DNA of 64,000 bases from Prorocentrum cordatum (taxonomy: Eukaryota; Sar; Dinophyceae; Prorocentrales; Prorocentraceae). The notes beneath the pieces were generated by a model. The model saw nothing but the letters and a program-made list of their open reading frames with translations, did no database searches and had not been told where the DNA came from. A program made the translations under genes and the position numbers. This document shows, one piece after another, positions 22,296-32,803 of the stretch (positions are counted from its first letter, which is position 1; the number at the start of each line of letters is the position of its first letter). The DNA is taken from the NCBI GenBank assembly GCA_963575745.1, contig CAUYUJ010015263.1, positions 190,295 to 254,294 on the forward strand, read 5' to 3'.

Positions 22296-23214
22296 GGGAT
22301 CCGGCGGTAAACCGTCAACCAGGTAACCGCCGGAAGCCTCGTAGAGCTCCGTTTCCGTGCGGAGCTCATCGGTCGAGTTAAATCTAGAAAACGAACCTCA
22401 AAAACTAGCAGAGTATGACTAGTTGGAATAATGCGAATAGTTTCGCAGACCTAGCTCAAGAAGTAGACTGAGCTCAGACCTCTCGATGGAACAGACGAAC
22501 GCGCCTGATCATTCTGTCTCGGCTTTTCTAACCATCAGCTCTATAGCTGTCCTGAATCTCGAGTTAAGTAGAAAACCGACAGCACCTCTCAAGATGACTC
22601 GCATAATACGAATAGGTTCGTGGACATAGCTCGAGTAGCAGACCGAGTCCAGACCTCTAGATGCAACAGATCAACGCGCCTGATTATTTAGAAAAGATTT
22701 CTGTAAGCATCAGCTCTGTAGCTGTCCTCAATCTGCAGGTAAATACAGAAAACCGACAGCGCCTGTCCAGATGACTCGAAGAATACGAATAGTTTCGCGG
22801 ACCTAGCTCGAGTAGCAGACCGAGTTCAGACCTCTCGATGGAAGAGACGAACGTGTCTGATGATTCTGAATCGGTTTCTGTTAAGATCAGCTCTGTAGCT
22901 GTCCTAAACCTCGAGTTGCGCACAGAAAACCGTTAACGCGTGTCAAGATGACTCGAAACAGCCGACGGTTCCAGCAAGTGTTTTGATGGTAAAATTTCAG
23001 CTACGGACCTGAGAATTTAACTGACAGACGCGGCATCTCCCACTTCAATTGGGGAAAAAACGAGATCTCAAAACGAATCTTCAAATTTTGCACAAAGATA
23101 GAAAAACCGACCCCAAGTCGTCACATTGTCTCTTAAGGTCGGGTCGGCCAACTAGCTCCACCCTGCGCCCGAATTCCTCTTAGCTCATCTTGCCGAAGAG
23201 CTCTACGAGGTACT
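22296..23214 (-). mobile_element. SL hybrid element, copy 2
   Basis: Same layout as copy 1 with hairpin at 22301-22333. It keeps an L left end (CCTCGTAGAGCTCTTCGG on the - strand) near 23195-23212. Confidence 0.7.
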
Positions 23215-24118
23215 GGGATCCGACGGTAAAACGTCAACCAGGTAAACGCCGGAAGCCTCGTAGAGCTCCGTTTCCGTGCGGAGCTCATCGGTCGAGCTTA
23301 AGACTAGAAAACGAACCTCAAAAACTAGCAGAGTATGACTAGTTGTTAAAATGCGAATAGTTTCGCACACCTAGATCAAGAAGCAGACCGAGCTCAGACC
23401 TCTCGATGGAACAGACGAACGCGCCTGATCATTCTGTCTCGGTGTTGTAAGTATCAGCTCTATAGCTGTCCTGAATCTCGAGTTAAGTACAGAAAACCGA
23501 CAGCACCTGTCAAGATGACTCGCTTCGTGGCCCTAGCTCGAGTAGCAGACTAAGTTCAGACCTCTAGATGCAACAGATAAACGCGCCTTATGATTTAGAA
23601 AGGGTTTCTGTAAGCATCAGCTCTGTAGCTCCTGAATCTCCAGTTAAATACGGAAAACCGACAGCACCTGTCCAGATGCTTCGAAGAATACGAATAGCTT
23701 TGCGGACCTAGCTCGAGTAGCAGACCGAGTTCAGACCTCCCGATGGAACAGACGAACGCGCCTGATGATTCTAAATCGATTTCTCGACATATCAGCTCTG
23801 TAGCTGTCCTAAATCTCGAGTTACGTACAGAAAACCGTCAACGCGTGTCAAGATGACTCGAAACGACCGACGGTTCCAGCAAGTGTTTTGATAATATTAT
23901 TTCAGCTACGGACCTGAGAATTTAACTGGCAGACGCGGCATAACCCACTACAGATGGGAAAAATACCAGTTCTTAAAACGACTTTTCAAATTTTGCACAA
24001 GGATTGAAAAACCGACCCCAAGTCGTCACATTGTCTCTTAAGGTCAGGTCGGCCAACTAGCTCCACCCTGCGCCCGAATTCCTCTTAGCTCATTCTGCCG
24101 AAGAGCTCTACGAGGTAT
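23215..24118 (-). mobile_element. SL hybrid element, copy 3
   Basis: Same layout. The hairpin at 23220-23252 has decayed arms (CGACGGTAA; TAAACGCCGG). Repeat order matches copies 1 and 2, indicating segmental tandem duplication of a unit of roughly 0.9 kb. Confidence 0.7.
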
Positions 24119-24218
24119 TCCTCTTAGCTCATTCTGCCGAAGAGCCCTGCGAGGTATTTCCTTCCCACTTCTGTGCCGAACAGCTCTGTAGCTCATCTGC
24201 AGCTCGAGTTAAGTCAAG
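24119..24218 (-). mobile_element. L left-end and S-b stubs
   Basis: A second L left end (about 24117-24155) abuts a short S-b piece (CTCATCTGCAGCTCGAG). Confidence 0.5.
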
Positions 24219-24522
24219 AACTTGGTAGCGTCCCAAACCCGTAGAGCAAAGAGAACACACACCGGAAAGATTTCCTGGCGAGCCCTCGGACGCTCTCGTC
24301 AAGCGCTTCTGGAGCTCTGGGGGGCTCCCCTTCGGCGCTTCTGAAGTGCTGCCGGGAACGCCTGCACGCGTGCAGGAACGCGTAGACGCTTGCCGGAAGC
24401 TCCCCCACCTGCTGCCGGCTCAAACGAGTCGCTGCGAGGATCCTGGACCGGCGGAGATGGGCTGCTGGCGGGCACCACCACCGCCCGGCTTCTAATCTAA
24501 AACCCTCTCAGTCCCTCGAGAT
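24219..24522 (-). mobile_element. P element
   Basis: The right end (ACTTGGTAGCG on the + strand) is at 24219, a core palindrome with shortened arms near 24358-24384, and the left part (CCCGGCTTCTAATCT) near 24485-24500. The left TIR is degraded where the A-rich tract begins. Confidence 0.65.
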
Positions 24523-24524
24523 AA

Positions 24525-24555
24525 GAAAAAAAAAAGAAAAAAAAAACAAAAAAAA

Positions 24556-24606
<51 letters not shown>

Positions 24607-24853
24607 AAAAAAATAAAAAAAAAAAAAACAAAAAAAAAGAAACAAAGAAAAAAAAAAAACAAAAAAAAAAAAAAAAAAAACAAAAAATCAGAGAACAAAA
24701 AAAAAAAATAAAAAAAAAAAAAAGAAAACAACAAAAAAAAAAAAAGAAAAAATGATAGAAAACAAAAAAAAAAAAAAAAAAAAGGAAAAAGGAAAAAAAG
24801 AAAAAAAAAAAAAAAAGATAACAAAAAAAAAAAAAAAATAAACAAAAAAAAAA
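24525..24853. repeat. A-rich low-complexity tract
   Basis: About 330 bp, almost all A on the + strand with scattered G, C and T. The Phe-rich - strand frames over it are artefacts. Comparable tracts are at 27776-27936, 41432-41589 and 46785-46912. Confidence 0.85.
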
Positions 24854-24922
24854 GCCCACCGCGGGGGAAAATCAAACGTGCGTGGTGGCGCTGGAAAGCT
24901 TGCCTGGCTCCTGAAGGGCTGT
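24854..24922 (-). other. P-related fragment
   Basis: CGTGCGTGGTGGCGCTGG and GAAAGCTTGCCTGGC also occur, slightly changed, at 30603-30640, so this is a shared P-derived fragment. Confidence 0.45.
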
Positions 24923-24954
24923 AACTGGGAACAGGCGGTAAACCGTCAATCCGG

Positions 24955-25825
24955 TTTTTTTGCGGTTTGCGGTCCAACCACGGGGCCCTACAAGGGCGGT
25001 CGGGTTGGTGCAGCCATCCCCTGTGGGCTGGATGTACCCTGAAAAACGTGATACTCTTGAAGTATCTACTACACCTCACGTCGCCGCTACAAATGAAGCG
25101 AAGAGCCACGAGAGAGAGCATCGCAGACCAAGAAACAATCACAACATGCAAGTGATCACGGTAACCGTAGTGTCGTCCTTCTTTGAGGCAACCGTAGCGT
25201 CGACCAGATCAAAGGCCTACCGTGACAAATCACGGAAAGTCACGTTCAAAGGTCAATGAGCACTCAAATCAAGGAAGCAACGAATGACCTACTTTGGGGG
25301 ATCAAGCGAAGCTCATATTCAACACACGTGCATGCACAACCACACACAGGCATGAAGAAAAGCAACGCAGCCCCAGATCACAATAGTTCGTACTCAAAGT
25401 AATCAGTTATCACCGAGTCAATGTTGAACCAGCACTGAAACATCCCCCAGGAAGACCTTGCATCTTCTGCTCAAGCTCCATAAGTCTCTGTGCATGTGCT
25501 GTTACTTTACTTCCTACTTATTTAATATCCTGGCGTACTCCTTCAGTCAATCTCTGCATGTCATGGGCGCTCGTCGTCCTGACGGCATCCACCTTACTAT
25601 CTACCGCTGCGACCGCCGTCGTCACACTCTGCGTCTGATGACCAATCATCTTCTGAAAGTCACCCAACAAGTTGGCAGAGCCAGACTGCTCCTCCCGCAG
25701 AGCCACTGCCGTTACTTTACTGCCAACTGCTTTAATATCTTGGCGATAGCCCTCCGCCGCCTCGCGTGCCGATGATGAGACGCTTGTGAACCCCATCTGC
25801 TGTATGAGCAGGAGGTAAACTCTGC
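24955..25825 (-). mobile_element. LINE-4, internally deleted non-LTR retrotransposon
   Basis: About 870 bp inserted in the hairpin loop. It is flanked by TCAATCCGG (24946-24954) and TCAATCAGG (25826-25834). Both copies have T where other hairpins have C (TCAACC), so this is a real 9-bp target duplication with one later change. Its 3' end (CCGCAAACCGCAAAAAAA on the - strand) resembles LINE-3 and LINE-2. Only an ORF1-like piece and the 3' region remain; no RT is visible. Confidence 0.75.
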
Positions 25826-25829
25826 TCAA
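25412..25829 (-). pseudogene. ORF1-like coiled-coil remnant of LINE-4
   Basis: The open frame runs about 103 codons (25518-25829), opens at a TTG in the hairpin, and ends at a TAA at 25518-25520. Beyond the TAA the same frame stays open to a TGA near 25412. Sequence around the TAA repeats, about 210 bp away, a segment encoding RQDIKAVGSKVT, with TAA in place of the Ala codon, so the stop is a mutation inside a duplicated coiled-coil module. Composition is Ala/Val/Gln/Lys/Asp rich with heptad-like spacing (AVAAVDSKVDAVRTT; AQRLMELEQKMQGL). I infer the oligomerising part of a LINE ORF1 protein, by position and coiled-coil character only. I see no convincing match to LINE-1 ORF1. Confidence 0.5.
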
Positions 25830-26188
25830 TCAGGTAACCGCCGGGGACCTCGTAGAGCTCTTTTCTCACACGGCGCTCCTCGGTAGACATGAAGAAAGCG
25901 TATGGAGCAAGACCTGAAAAAAAAAACTCGAATAATCACGTTTTTCTGTTTTTATCCAACGTCGATTCCCCCAAGTGTTTTGATAGTAATACTGCAGCTA
26001 CGGACCTGAGAATTTCACTGGCAGACGCGGCGCAACCCACTACAGGTGCGAAAAATCTGATTTCTCAAAATGAATTGTCAAATATCTTTCAAATTTTCGC
26101 ACAACCGACCCAAAGTTACCACATCTTCGTTTCTGGTCGGGTCGACCAACTAGCTCCACCCCGCGCCGGAATTCCTCTAGCTCATCGA

Positions 26189-26919
26189 CTGGGATCCGGC
26201 GGTATACCGTCAACCAGGTAACCGCCGGAAGCCTCGTAGAGCTCTGTTCTTACGAAGGAAGCTTTCTCAAGCGCGAAGAAAAAAGCTCGAATAATATGTT
26301 TTTTTTTTTTTCATTTTGCATCTTCGCTTCGTGGACCTAGCTCGAGCGCAAGACCGAGTTCAGACCTCTCGATGCGAGAAAAGAACGCGCCGGGTGATAC
26401 TGGATCGGTTTATATGCGTATCAGCTCTGTAGCTCTTCTAAATCTTCAGTTAAGGGAAACCGACAGCACCTGTCAAGATCACTCGTATGATACGAACAGC
26501 TTCGCGGTTCTAGCTCGAGTAGCAGACCGAGTTCAGACCTCTCGATGAAACAGACGAACGCGCCTGATGATTCTCAATCGGCTTCTGTAAGTATCAGCTC
26601 TGTAGCTGTCCTAAATCTCGAGTTAAGTACAGAAACCCGTCAACGCGTGTCAAGATGACTCGAAACGACCGACGATTCCCTCAAGTCTTTCGATAGTAAT
26701 ATTGCAGCTAAGGACCTGAGAATTTAACTGGCAGACGCGGCATAACCCACTACAGGTGGGAAAAATACCGGCTCTCAAAACGAATTTTCAAATTTTGCAA
26801 AAAGATTGAAAAACCGACCCCACGTTACCACATTGTCTCTTGAGGTCGGGTCGGCCAACTAGCTCCATTCCGCGCCGGAATTCCTCTAGCTCATCGATGC
26901 CGAAGAGCTCTACAAGGTA
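26189..26919 (-). mobile_element. SL hybrid element
   Basis: Hairpin at 26196-26228, central repeats 26330-26670, L-type body and a left end (GAGCTCTACAAGGTAC on the + strand) finishing at 26919. Confidence 0.7.
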
Positions 26920-27664
26920 CTGGGATCCGGCGGTAAACCGTCAACCAGGTAACCGCCGGGCCTCTTAGAGCTCTGTTCTCGCGCGGCGCTGCTCGGAGCA
27001 CACGAAAAAGCTTTCTCAAGCGTGAATACAAACGCTCGAAAAACACGTTTTATCATTTTGCATCTCCGTTTCGTGGACCTAGCTCGAGTACCAGACCAAG
27101 TTAAGACCTCTCGACGCATGAAAAGAACGCGCCGCATTATACTGGATTGGTTTATATGCGTACCAGCTATGTAGCTCTCCTAAATCCCAGTAAAATACAG
27201 GAAACCGAGAGGACTTGTCAAAATGACTCGAAGGATACAAATAGTTTTGCGGACCTAGCTCGAGTATGAGACCGAGTTCAGACCTCTGGATGCAACACAC
27301 GAACTCGCCTGGCGATTCCGAATAGGTTTCTAAGTATGAGCTCTGTAGCTCTCCTAGATCTCAAGTTAAGTACAGAAAACTGACAACGCGTGCGAACATG
27401 ACTCGAAACACAGTTGGTTCCCTCAAGTTTTTTGATAGTAATATTGCAGCTACGGACCTCAGAAATTAACTGGCAGGCGCGGCATAACCCACTACAAGTG
27501 AGAAAAATACCAGTTCTTAAAACGAATTTTCAAATTTTGCACAAAGATTCAAAAACCGCCCCCAAGTCATCACATTGTCTCTTAAGGTCGGATCGGCCAA
27601 CTAGCTCCACCCTGCGCCCGAATTCCTCATGGCCCATCTTGCCGAAGAGCTCTACGAGGTATAA
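26920..27664 (-). mobile_element. SL hybrid element
   Basis: Hairpin at 26927-26959, central repeats about 27070-27410, then the L-type half with left end GAGCTCTACGAGGT at about 27648-27661. Confidence 0.7.
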
Positions 27665-28543
27665 CTGGGATCCGGCGGTAAACCGTCAACCAGGTAACCG
27701 CCGGAAGCCTCGTAGAGCTCTGTTCTCGCGCGGCGCTGCTCGGAGCACACGAGAAAAGCTTTCTCAAGCGTGAAGAAAAAGAAAAAAAAATAAAAAAAAG
27801 ACAAAGAAAAACAAGAAAAAATGAAATATGAAAAAAAAAAAAAAAACAAAAAACAATAAAAAAACAAGTGGCGTGAAAATAACCAAAAAAGGAATAAAAA
27901 AAAAAAAAAAAATAAAAAAAAGAAAATAGAAAACAAAAGCGTGAAGGGATGGCGAGGTTGGGGGTGGGGAAAAAAGCTCGAAAAATATGGTTTTTTCATT
28001 TTGCATCTTCGCTTCGTGGAGCTAGCTCGAGTGCCAGACCGAGTTCAGACCTCTCGGTGCGAGAAAAGAACGCGCCGGGTGATACTGGATCGGTTTACAT
28101 GCGCACCAGCTGTGTAGCTCTTCTAAATCTTCAGTTAAGGGAAACCGACAGCACCTGTCAACATCACTCGTATAATACGAAGAGCTTCGCGGATCTAGCT
28201 CGAATAGCAGACCGAGTTCAGACCTCTCGATGGAACAGACAAACGCGCCTGATGATTTTGAATCGGTTCCTGTAAGTATCAGCTTTGTAGCTATCCTAAA
28301 TCTCGAGAGAAGTACAGAACACCGTCAACGCGAGTCTAGATGACTCGAAACGGCCGACGGTTCCCTCAAGTCTTTTGATAATAATATTGCAGCTACGGAC
28401 CTGAGAACTTAACTGGCAGACGCGGCATAACCCACTACTGGTGGGAAAAATACCGGTTCTCAAAACGAACTTTCAAATTTTGCACAAAGATTGAAAAACC
28501 AACCCCAAGTTACCACATTGTCTCTTAAGGTCGGATCGACCAA
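27665..28543 (-). mobile_element. SL hybrid element carrying an A-rich insertion
   Basis: Hairpin at 27672-27704. After AAGCGTGAAG (27766-27775) an A-rich tract interrupts it. The S repeats resume near 27985. Its left part is truncated at CGACCAA by the next element. Confidence 0.7.
27776..27936. repeat. A-rich tract with flanking 10-bp duplication
   Basis: AAGCGTGAAG occurs on both sides (27766-27775 and 27937-27946). The right side then has an extra G-rich stretch (to about 27970) before the SL sequence resumes, so it is not a simple insertion. Confidence 0.6.
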
Positions 28544-28881
28544 CTGGCGCCGGCGGTGAACCGTCAACCTGGTAACCGCCGGGAACCTCGTAGAGCTCCT
28601 TACACTAGTCAGAGTGCTCAGAATCGAAGTAAACTGATAAAACAAAGATTTTCCGAAAATCTTGATTTTCGTTTTCTTCAATGTTCATATTGGCTCGGTT
28701 CCGGGAATTCAACTCTTAATAAAATACATCGGGAGAGCTCAGCTGCTGTCAGAGAGAAGTTTATATGCCAATGCTCAGCGTAAAAATCTCCTTTTTCAAA
28801 ATGAATGGCCAAGTATCTTCGAATTCTCAGCAAAACCGACCGAAAGTCATCACTTTGTCCGTTCTGGCCGGGTCGACCAAC
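28544..28881 (-). mobile_element. L element (variant interior), left-truncated
   Basis: Hairpin at 28550-28582. The interior matches the ACTCCGAGCATTGAC-type L at 15663-16058, inverted (TTTATATGCCAATGCTCAG). It stops at GGTCGACCAAC. Confidence 0.65.
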
Positions 28882-29823
28882 TTGGAACCGGCGGTAAACC
28901 GTCAACTAGGTTTCCGCCGGAGACCTCGTGGATCTCTTTTCTTGCTCAGCGCTCCTCAAAACACGTGAAGAAGCTTCTAAAGCGAGGGCCAAAAAACTCG
29001 GAAAAAAAAGGTCGCATACGAATAGTTTTGCGGAACTAGCTCGAGTAGCGGACTCTTTTCAGAGCTCTGGATGCTTCAGCTGGACGCCCCTGATGATTCT
29101 GCATCGCCTTCTGTGCGTATCAGCTCTGTAGCTGCAATACAGCTCAGCACAGAATACCCACAGCGCCTCTAAAGAGAACATGCGAAATACGAATAGTCTC
29201 GTGGACCTGGCTCGAGTAGCAGACCGAGTTCAGATCTCTCGATGCAACAGACGAACGCGCCTGGTGAAAATGAATCGGTTTATGTGCGCACCAGCTCTCT
29301 AGCTCCTCTAAATCTTGAGTTCAGTACGTGAAACCGACATCACTGGTCAAACTGACTCGAAGAATACAAATAGTTTGACGGACCTAGCTCGAGTAGCAGA
29401 CCGAGTTCAGACCTCTAGATGCAACAGACGAACGCGCCTGATGATTCTGAATCGGTTTCTGTAAGAACCAGCTCTGTAGCTCTCCGAAATCTCGAATTAC
29501 ATACAGAAAATCGTGAACGCGTGACTCCGAACACAGTCGGTTCCTTCAAGTGTTTTGATAGTAATACTGCACCTGCGGACCTGATAATTTGACTGGCAGA
29601 CGCGGCATAACCCACTACAGGTGTAAAGCGTCTGGTTTCTCAAAATGAATGGTTACTTTCAAATCTTAGTAAAACCGACCCAAAGTCGTCACATTGTCCG
29701 CCCAGGCCGGGCGAGCCAACTAGCCACCCCGCGCCGGAATTCCTCTAGCTCATCGATGCCGAAGAGCTCTATGAGGTACTAGCTCCACCCCACGCCGGAA
29801 TTCCTCTAGCTCATCGATGCCGA
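28882..29823 (-). mobile_element. SL hybrid element plus L stub
   Basis: Hairpin at 28888-28920 (right arm TTTCCGCCGG). Central repeats at 29010-29530, then the L-type half with left end to 29779. A second L left end (29780-29823) follows. Confidence 0.65.
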
Positions 29824-30162
29824 CTTGAAACCGGCGGTAAACCGTCAACCAGGTCACCGCCGGGAACCTCGTAGAGCTCTTTTCTTGCACGGCGATCGTC
29901 GGAACACATGAAGAAAGCTTCTGGAGCGAGAGACAAAAAACTCTAAAAATCACGTGATTCTGTTTTTATCAAACGCCGGTTCCTCCAAATGTTTCAATAG
30001 TAATACTGCACCTACGGACCTGAGAATTTGACTGGCAAACGCGGAATAACCCACTACAGGTGCGAAAAATCTGGTTTCTTATGATAAATAGTGAAATATA
30101 TTTCAAATCTTAGGAAAACCGACCCCAGGTCATCACATTGTCTCTTAACGTCGGGTCGACCA
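29824..30162 (-). mobile_element. L element, left-truncated
   Basis: Hairpin at 29831-29863. The standard L body (CAAATGTTTCAATAGTAATACTG) is cut at GTCGACCAAC. Confidence 0.7.
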
Positions 30163-30508
30163 ACTGGCACCGGCGGTGAACCGTCAACCTGCGCCGGAAA
30201 CCTCGTAGAGCTCAGACTCGAAGGAAAGAGCTTCTGGAGTCATTTCTCAAAAAATTGAACATTCATTTTTTTTCATGTCGACATAAAGTTGGTTACCCCA
30301 AGTGTTTTGATAGTAAAAGTGCGCCTACAGAGCACAAAGAAAGACGCAGAGGCCCTCACAGTCCAAAATGAATTGTCAAATATCTTTCAAATCTTAGCAA
30401 AACCGACCCAAAGTTATCATATCTTCTTTTCTGGCAGGATCGACCAACTAGCTCCACCCCGCGCCGGAATTCCTCTAGCTCATCGATAACGAAGAGCTCT
30501 ACGAGGTA
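30163..30508 (-). mobile_element. L element with deleted hairpin arm
   Basis: The hairpin at 30170-30197 lost several bases of its inner right side (AACCTGCGCCGG). Body and complete left end (GAGCTCTACGAGGT) run to 30508. Confidence 0.7.
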
Positions 30509-30743
30509 CTAGCTCCACCCCGCGCCGGAATTCCTCTAGCTCATCGATAACGAAGAGCTCTACGAGGTAAGAGCTCTACGAGGTACGAAGAGCTCTACGA
30601 GGGACCGTGCGTGGAGGCGCTAGAAAGCTTGCCTGGCGCGCTCCTGAGGGCTGAGAGCGACGCTTCCAAGCGCGCCTGCACGCGTGGGGCTCGCTGCTCG
30701 GGAAGCTTCGCGAGGCCTCTGGAGCACGTTCCACGGGAACGCA
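30509..30743 (-). mobile_element. L left-end stubs and P-derived fragment
   Basis: Repeated L ends (GAGCTCTACGAGGTA) occupy 30509-30601. A P-like fragment follows with half a palindromic core (CGCGCCTGCACGCGTGG at about 30671). Confidence 0.5.
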
Positions 30744-31490
30744 CTGGGATCCGGCGGTAAACCGTCAACCAGGCAACCGCCGGAAGCCTCGCAGAGCTCT
30801 GCTCTTGCGCGGCGCTGCTCGGAGCACACGAAACAACTTTCTCCAGCGTGATGAAAAAAAGCTCGAAACTTTGTTTTTTTTTCATTTTGCATCTTCGCTT
30901 CGTGGACCTAGCTCGAGTGCAAGACCGAGTTCAGACCTCTCGATGCGAGAAAAGAACGCGCCGGGTGATACTGGATCGGTTTATATGCGCACCAGCTCTG
31001 TAGCTCTTCTAAATCTTCAGTTAAGGGAAACCGACAGCACCTGTCAAGATCACTCGTATGATACGAATAGTTTCGCGGATCTAGCTCGAGTAGCAGACCG
31101 AGTTCAGACCTCTCGATGGAACAGACAAACGCGCCTGATGATTCTCAATCGGTTTCTGTAAGTATCAGCTCTGTAGCTGTCCTAAAACTCGAGTTAAGTA
31201 CAGAAAACCGTCAACGCGTGTCAAGATGACTCGTAACGGCCGACGATTCCCTCAAGTCTTTCGATAGTAATATTGCAGATACGGACCTGAGAATTTAACT
31301 GGCAGACGCGGCCTAACACACTACAGGTGGGAACAATGCCGGCTCTCAAAACGAATTTTCAAATTTTGCAAAGAGATTGAAAAACCGACCCCAATTACCA
31401 CATTCTCTCTTAAGGTCGGGTCGGCCGATTAGCTCCACTCCGCGCCGGAATTCCTCTAGCTCATCGATGCCGAAGAGCTCTACGAGGTAT
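30744..31490 (-). mobile_element. SL hybrid element
   Basis: Hairpin at 30751-30783, S repeats 30880-31240, L-type body and an intact left end at 31474-31487. It is very similar to 26189-26919. Confidence 0.7.
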
Positions 31491-31630
31491 TGGAACAGGC
31501 GCCGCGGGACACGCTGCAGAACCCGGGGAGCCACAGAAGGGAACGTGGAGCGGTGGGCGGAGGGGTGCGGCGGCGCACGCGCATCCGCCGGCTTCTCTTC
31601 TGACAACCCTATCTAGCCCAAGAAGCTATC
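31491..31630 (-). mobile_element. Q-like fragment
   Basis: A GC-rich stretch ending CCGGCTTCTCTTCTG and GAAGCTATCCGGGAA (+ strand), the Q left TIR inverted. The rest of Q is missing. Confidence 0.5.
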
Positions 31631-32283
31631 CGGGAAAACCCTCACTATCTCTAGAAAAGTTAGCAGAGTACGATAGTCTTCTGGACCGAGCTCTAATAGC
31701 AGACCGAATTCAGGCGTCTAGACACTTTATTTAGACTAGCGCATATGATGATTTCCTTCCGATTGCTGTGCCAAAGAGCTCTCTAGCTCATCTGCAGCGC
31801 GAGTTAAGTCCAGAAAACCATCATCATCTCGAAAGAAATTGGTGGAGTACAAATAGTTGCGCGGACCTAGCTCTGGTAGCAGACCGAGTTCAGACCTCTA
31901 GATGCTACAGACGAACGCGCCTGCTGATTCTAGATCGATGAGGTCTGCATACCAGCTCTGTAGCGCTCCGACAGCTGGAGTTAAGTGCAGAAAACCGACA
32001 GCATCTCTTAAGATGACCCGAACAGCCGATCCCGCCTGGATGCTTTTTGGCAGTAATAAGTACCCGATCGACCTGAGATTGAGGTGGCGAGCGGGAATGA
32101 GATCAAAAATGGGGGAAAAATACAAGGGATCTCAAACAAATTGCTGAATTTCGAGAAATCGAATAAATGCCAAGCAAAATCATGCAAAACTTCCGTCGAT
32201 ATTTTTTCGCCAACTAGCCCCCCAGCGCGCCGGAATTGCTCTTCTAGCGTCGCCGCTTACGCTCCAAGCGAAGCTCTACGAGT
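31631..32283 (-). mobile_element. S-b/S element remnant
   Basis: Inverted repeats of the S-b type, then one standard S unit, leader (GTACCCGATCGACCTGAG) and an S left end at about 32255-32283. No right hairpin. Confidence 0.6.
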
Positions 32284-32525
32284 CATTGTCCGATCTGGCC
32301 GGGTCGATCAACTAGCTCCCCCCTGCGCATAAAGTAGGAGGCCTTGGGGGGAGGAAGATGGAGGAAGAACGAATAAGAGCAGGGAAAGGAGGGAGGAAAA
32401 AATATTCAAAAAAAAAAAAAAAAGCAAAATGTAGAAAGGTTAAATGAGTCTGCAAAACAAAGTTGACAAGAATTACATGGTACATAACAGAGTATAAAAG
32501 GAGAGAAAACGGTCGGAATGGGATA
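32284..32525. other. L stub and mostly unassigned A/G-rich sequence
   Basis: 32284-32325 is L-like (GGCCGGGTCGATCAACTAG). I match 32326-32525 to no other part of the window: purine-rich with an A run near 32408-32423. No gene seen. Confidence 0.5.
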
Positions 32526-32712
32526 TCTTGGCGCGTGCGGTGAAAGAACCGTGAACCTGGCCACCGCTGGGAACCTCGTAGAGCTTCTAGCACGCATAAA
32601 GAGTGCTCGAATCCGAAGCAGACAGCTTCTGGGAGCATTTCCAGAAGAACGTCAAATTTACATTTTTCGGTGTCAACATGATCTCGGTTGCTTCAAATGT
32701 TTCGATACTAAA
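32526..32712 (-). mobile_element. L element, decayed hairpin, left-truncated
   Basis: A degenerate hairpin at 32537-32570 (GCGGTGAAAGAACC; CCACCGCTGG), CTCGTAGAGCTTC and L body to TTTCGATACTAAAA. Confidence 0.55.
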
Positions 32713-32803
32713 ACTGGGCGCCGGCGGTAAACCGTCAACCTTTCTTTTTTTTTTGGGGAGGCTGACCAGGCACCGAGCGCCCCAGCGCCCGTTAAGTGCC
32801 TAC

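Larger units (their letters stand above)
24923..26188 (-). mobile_element. L element split by LINE-4
   Basis: The terminal part with the left hairpin half is at 24923-24954; the other half resumes at 25826 (TCAATCAGGTAACCGCCGG) and the L body continues to about 26188 (CTAGCTCATCGA), losing the last left-end bases. Confidence 0.75.

Noticed and set aside
24492-25151. Phe-rich membrane-like proteins over A-rich tracts, also at 27652-28006, 41108-41831 and 46733-47176
   Set aside because: The Phe runs are the complement of poly-A low-complexity DNA.
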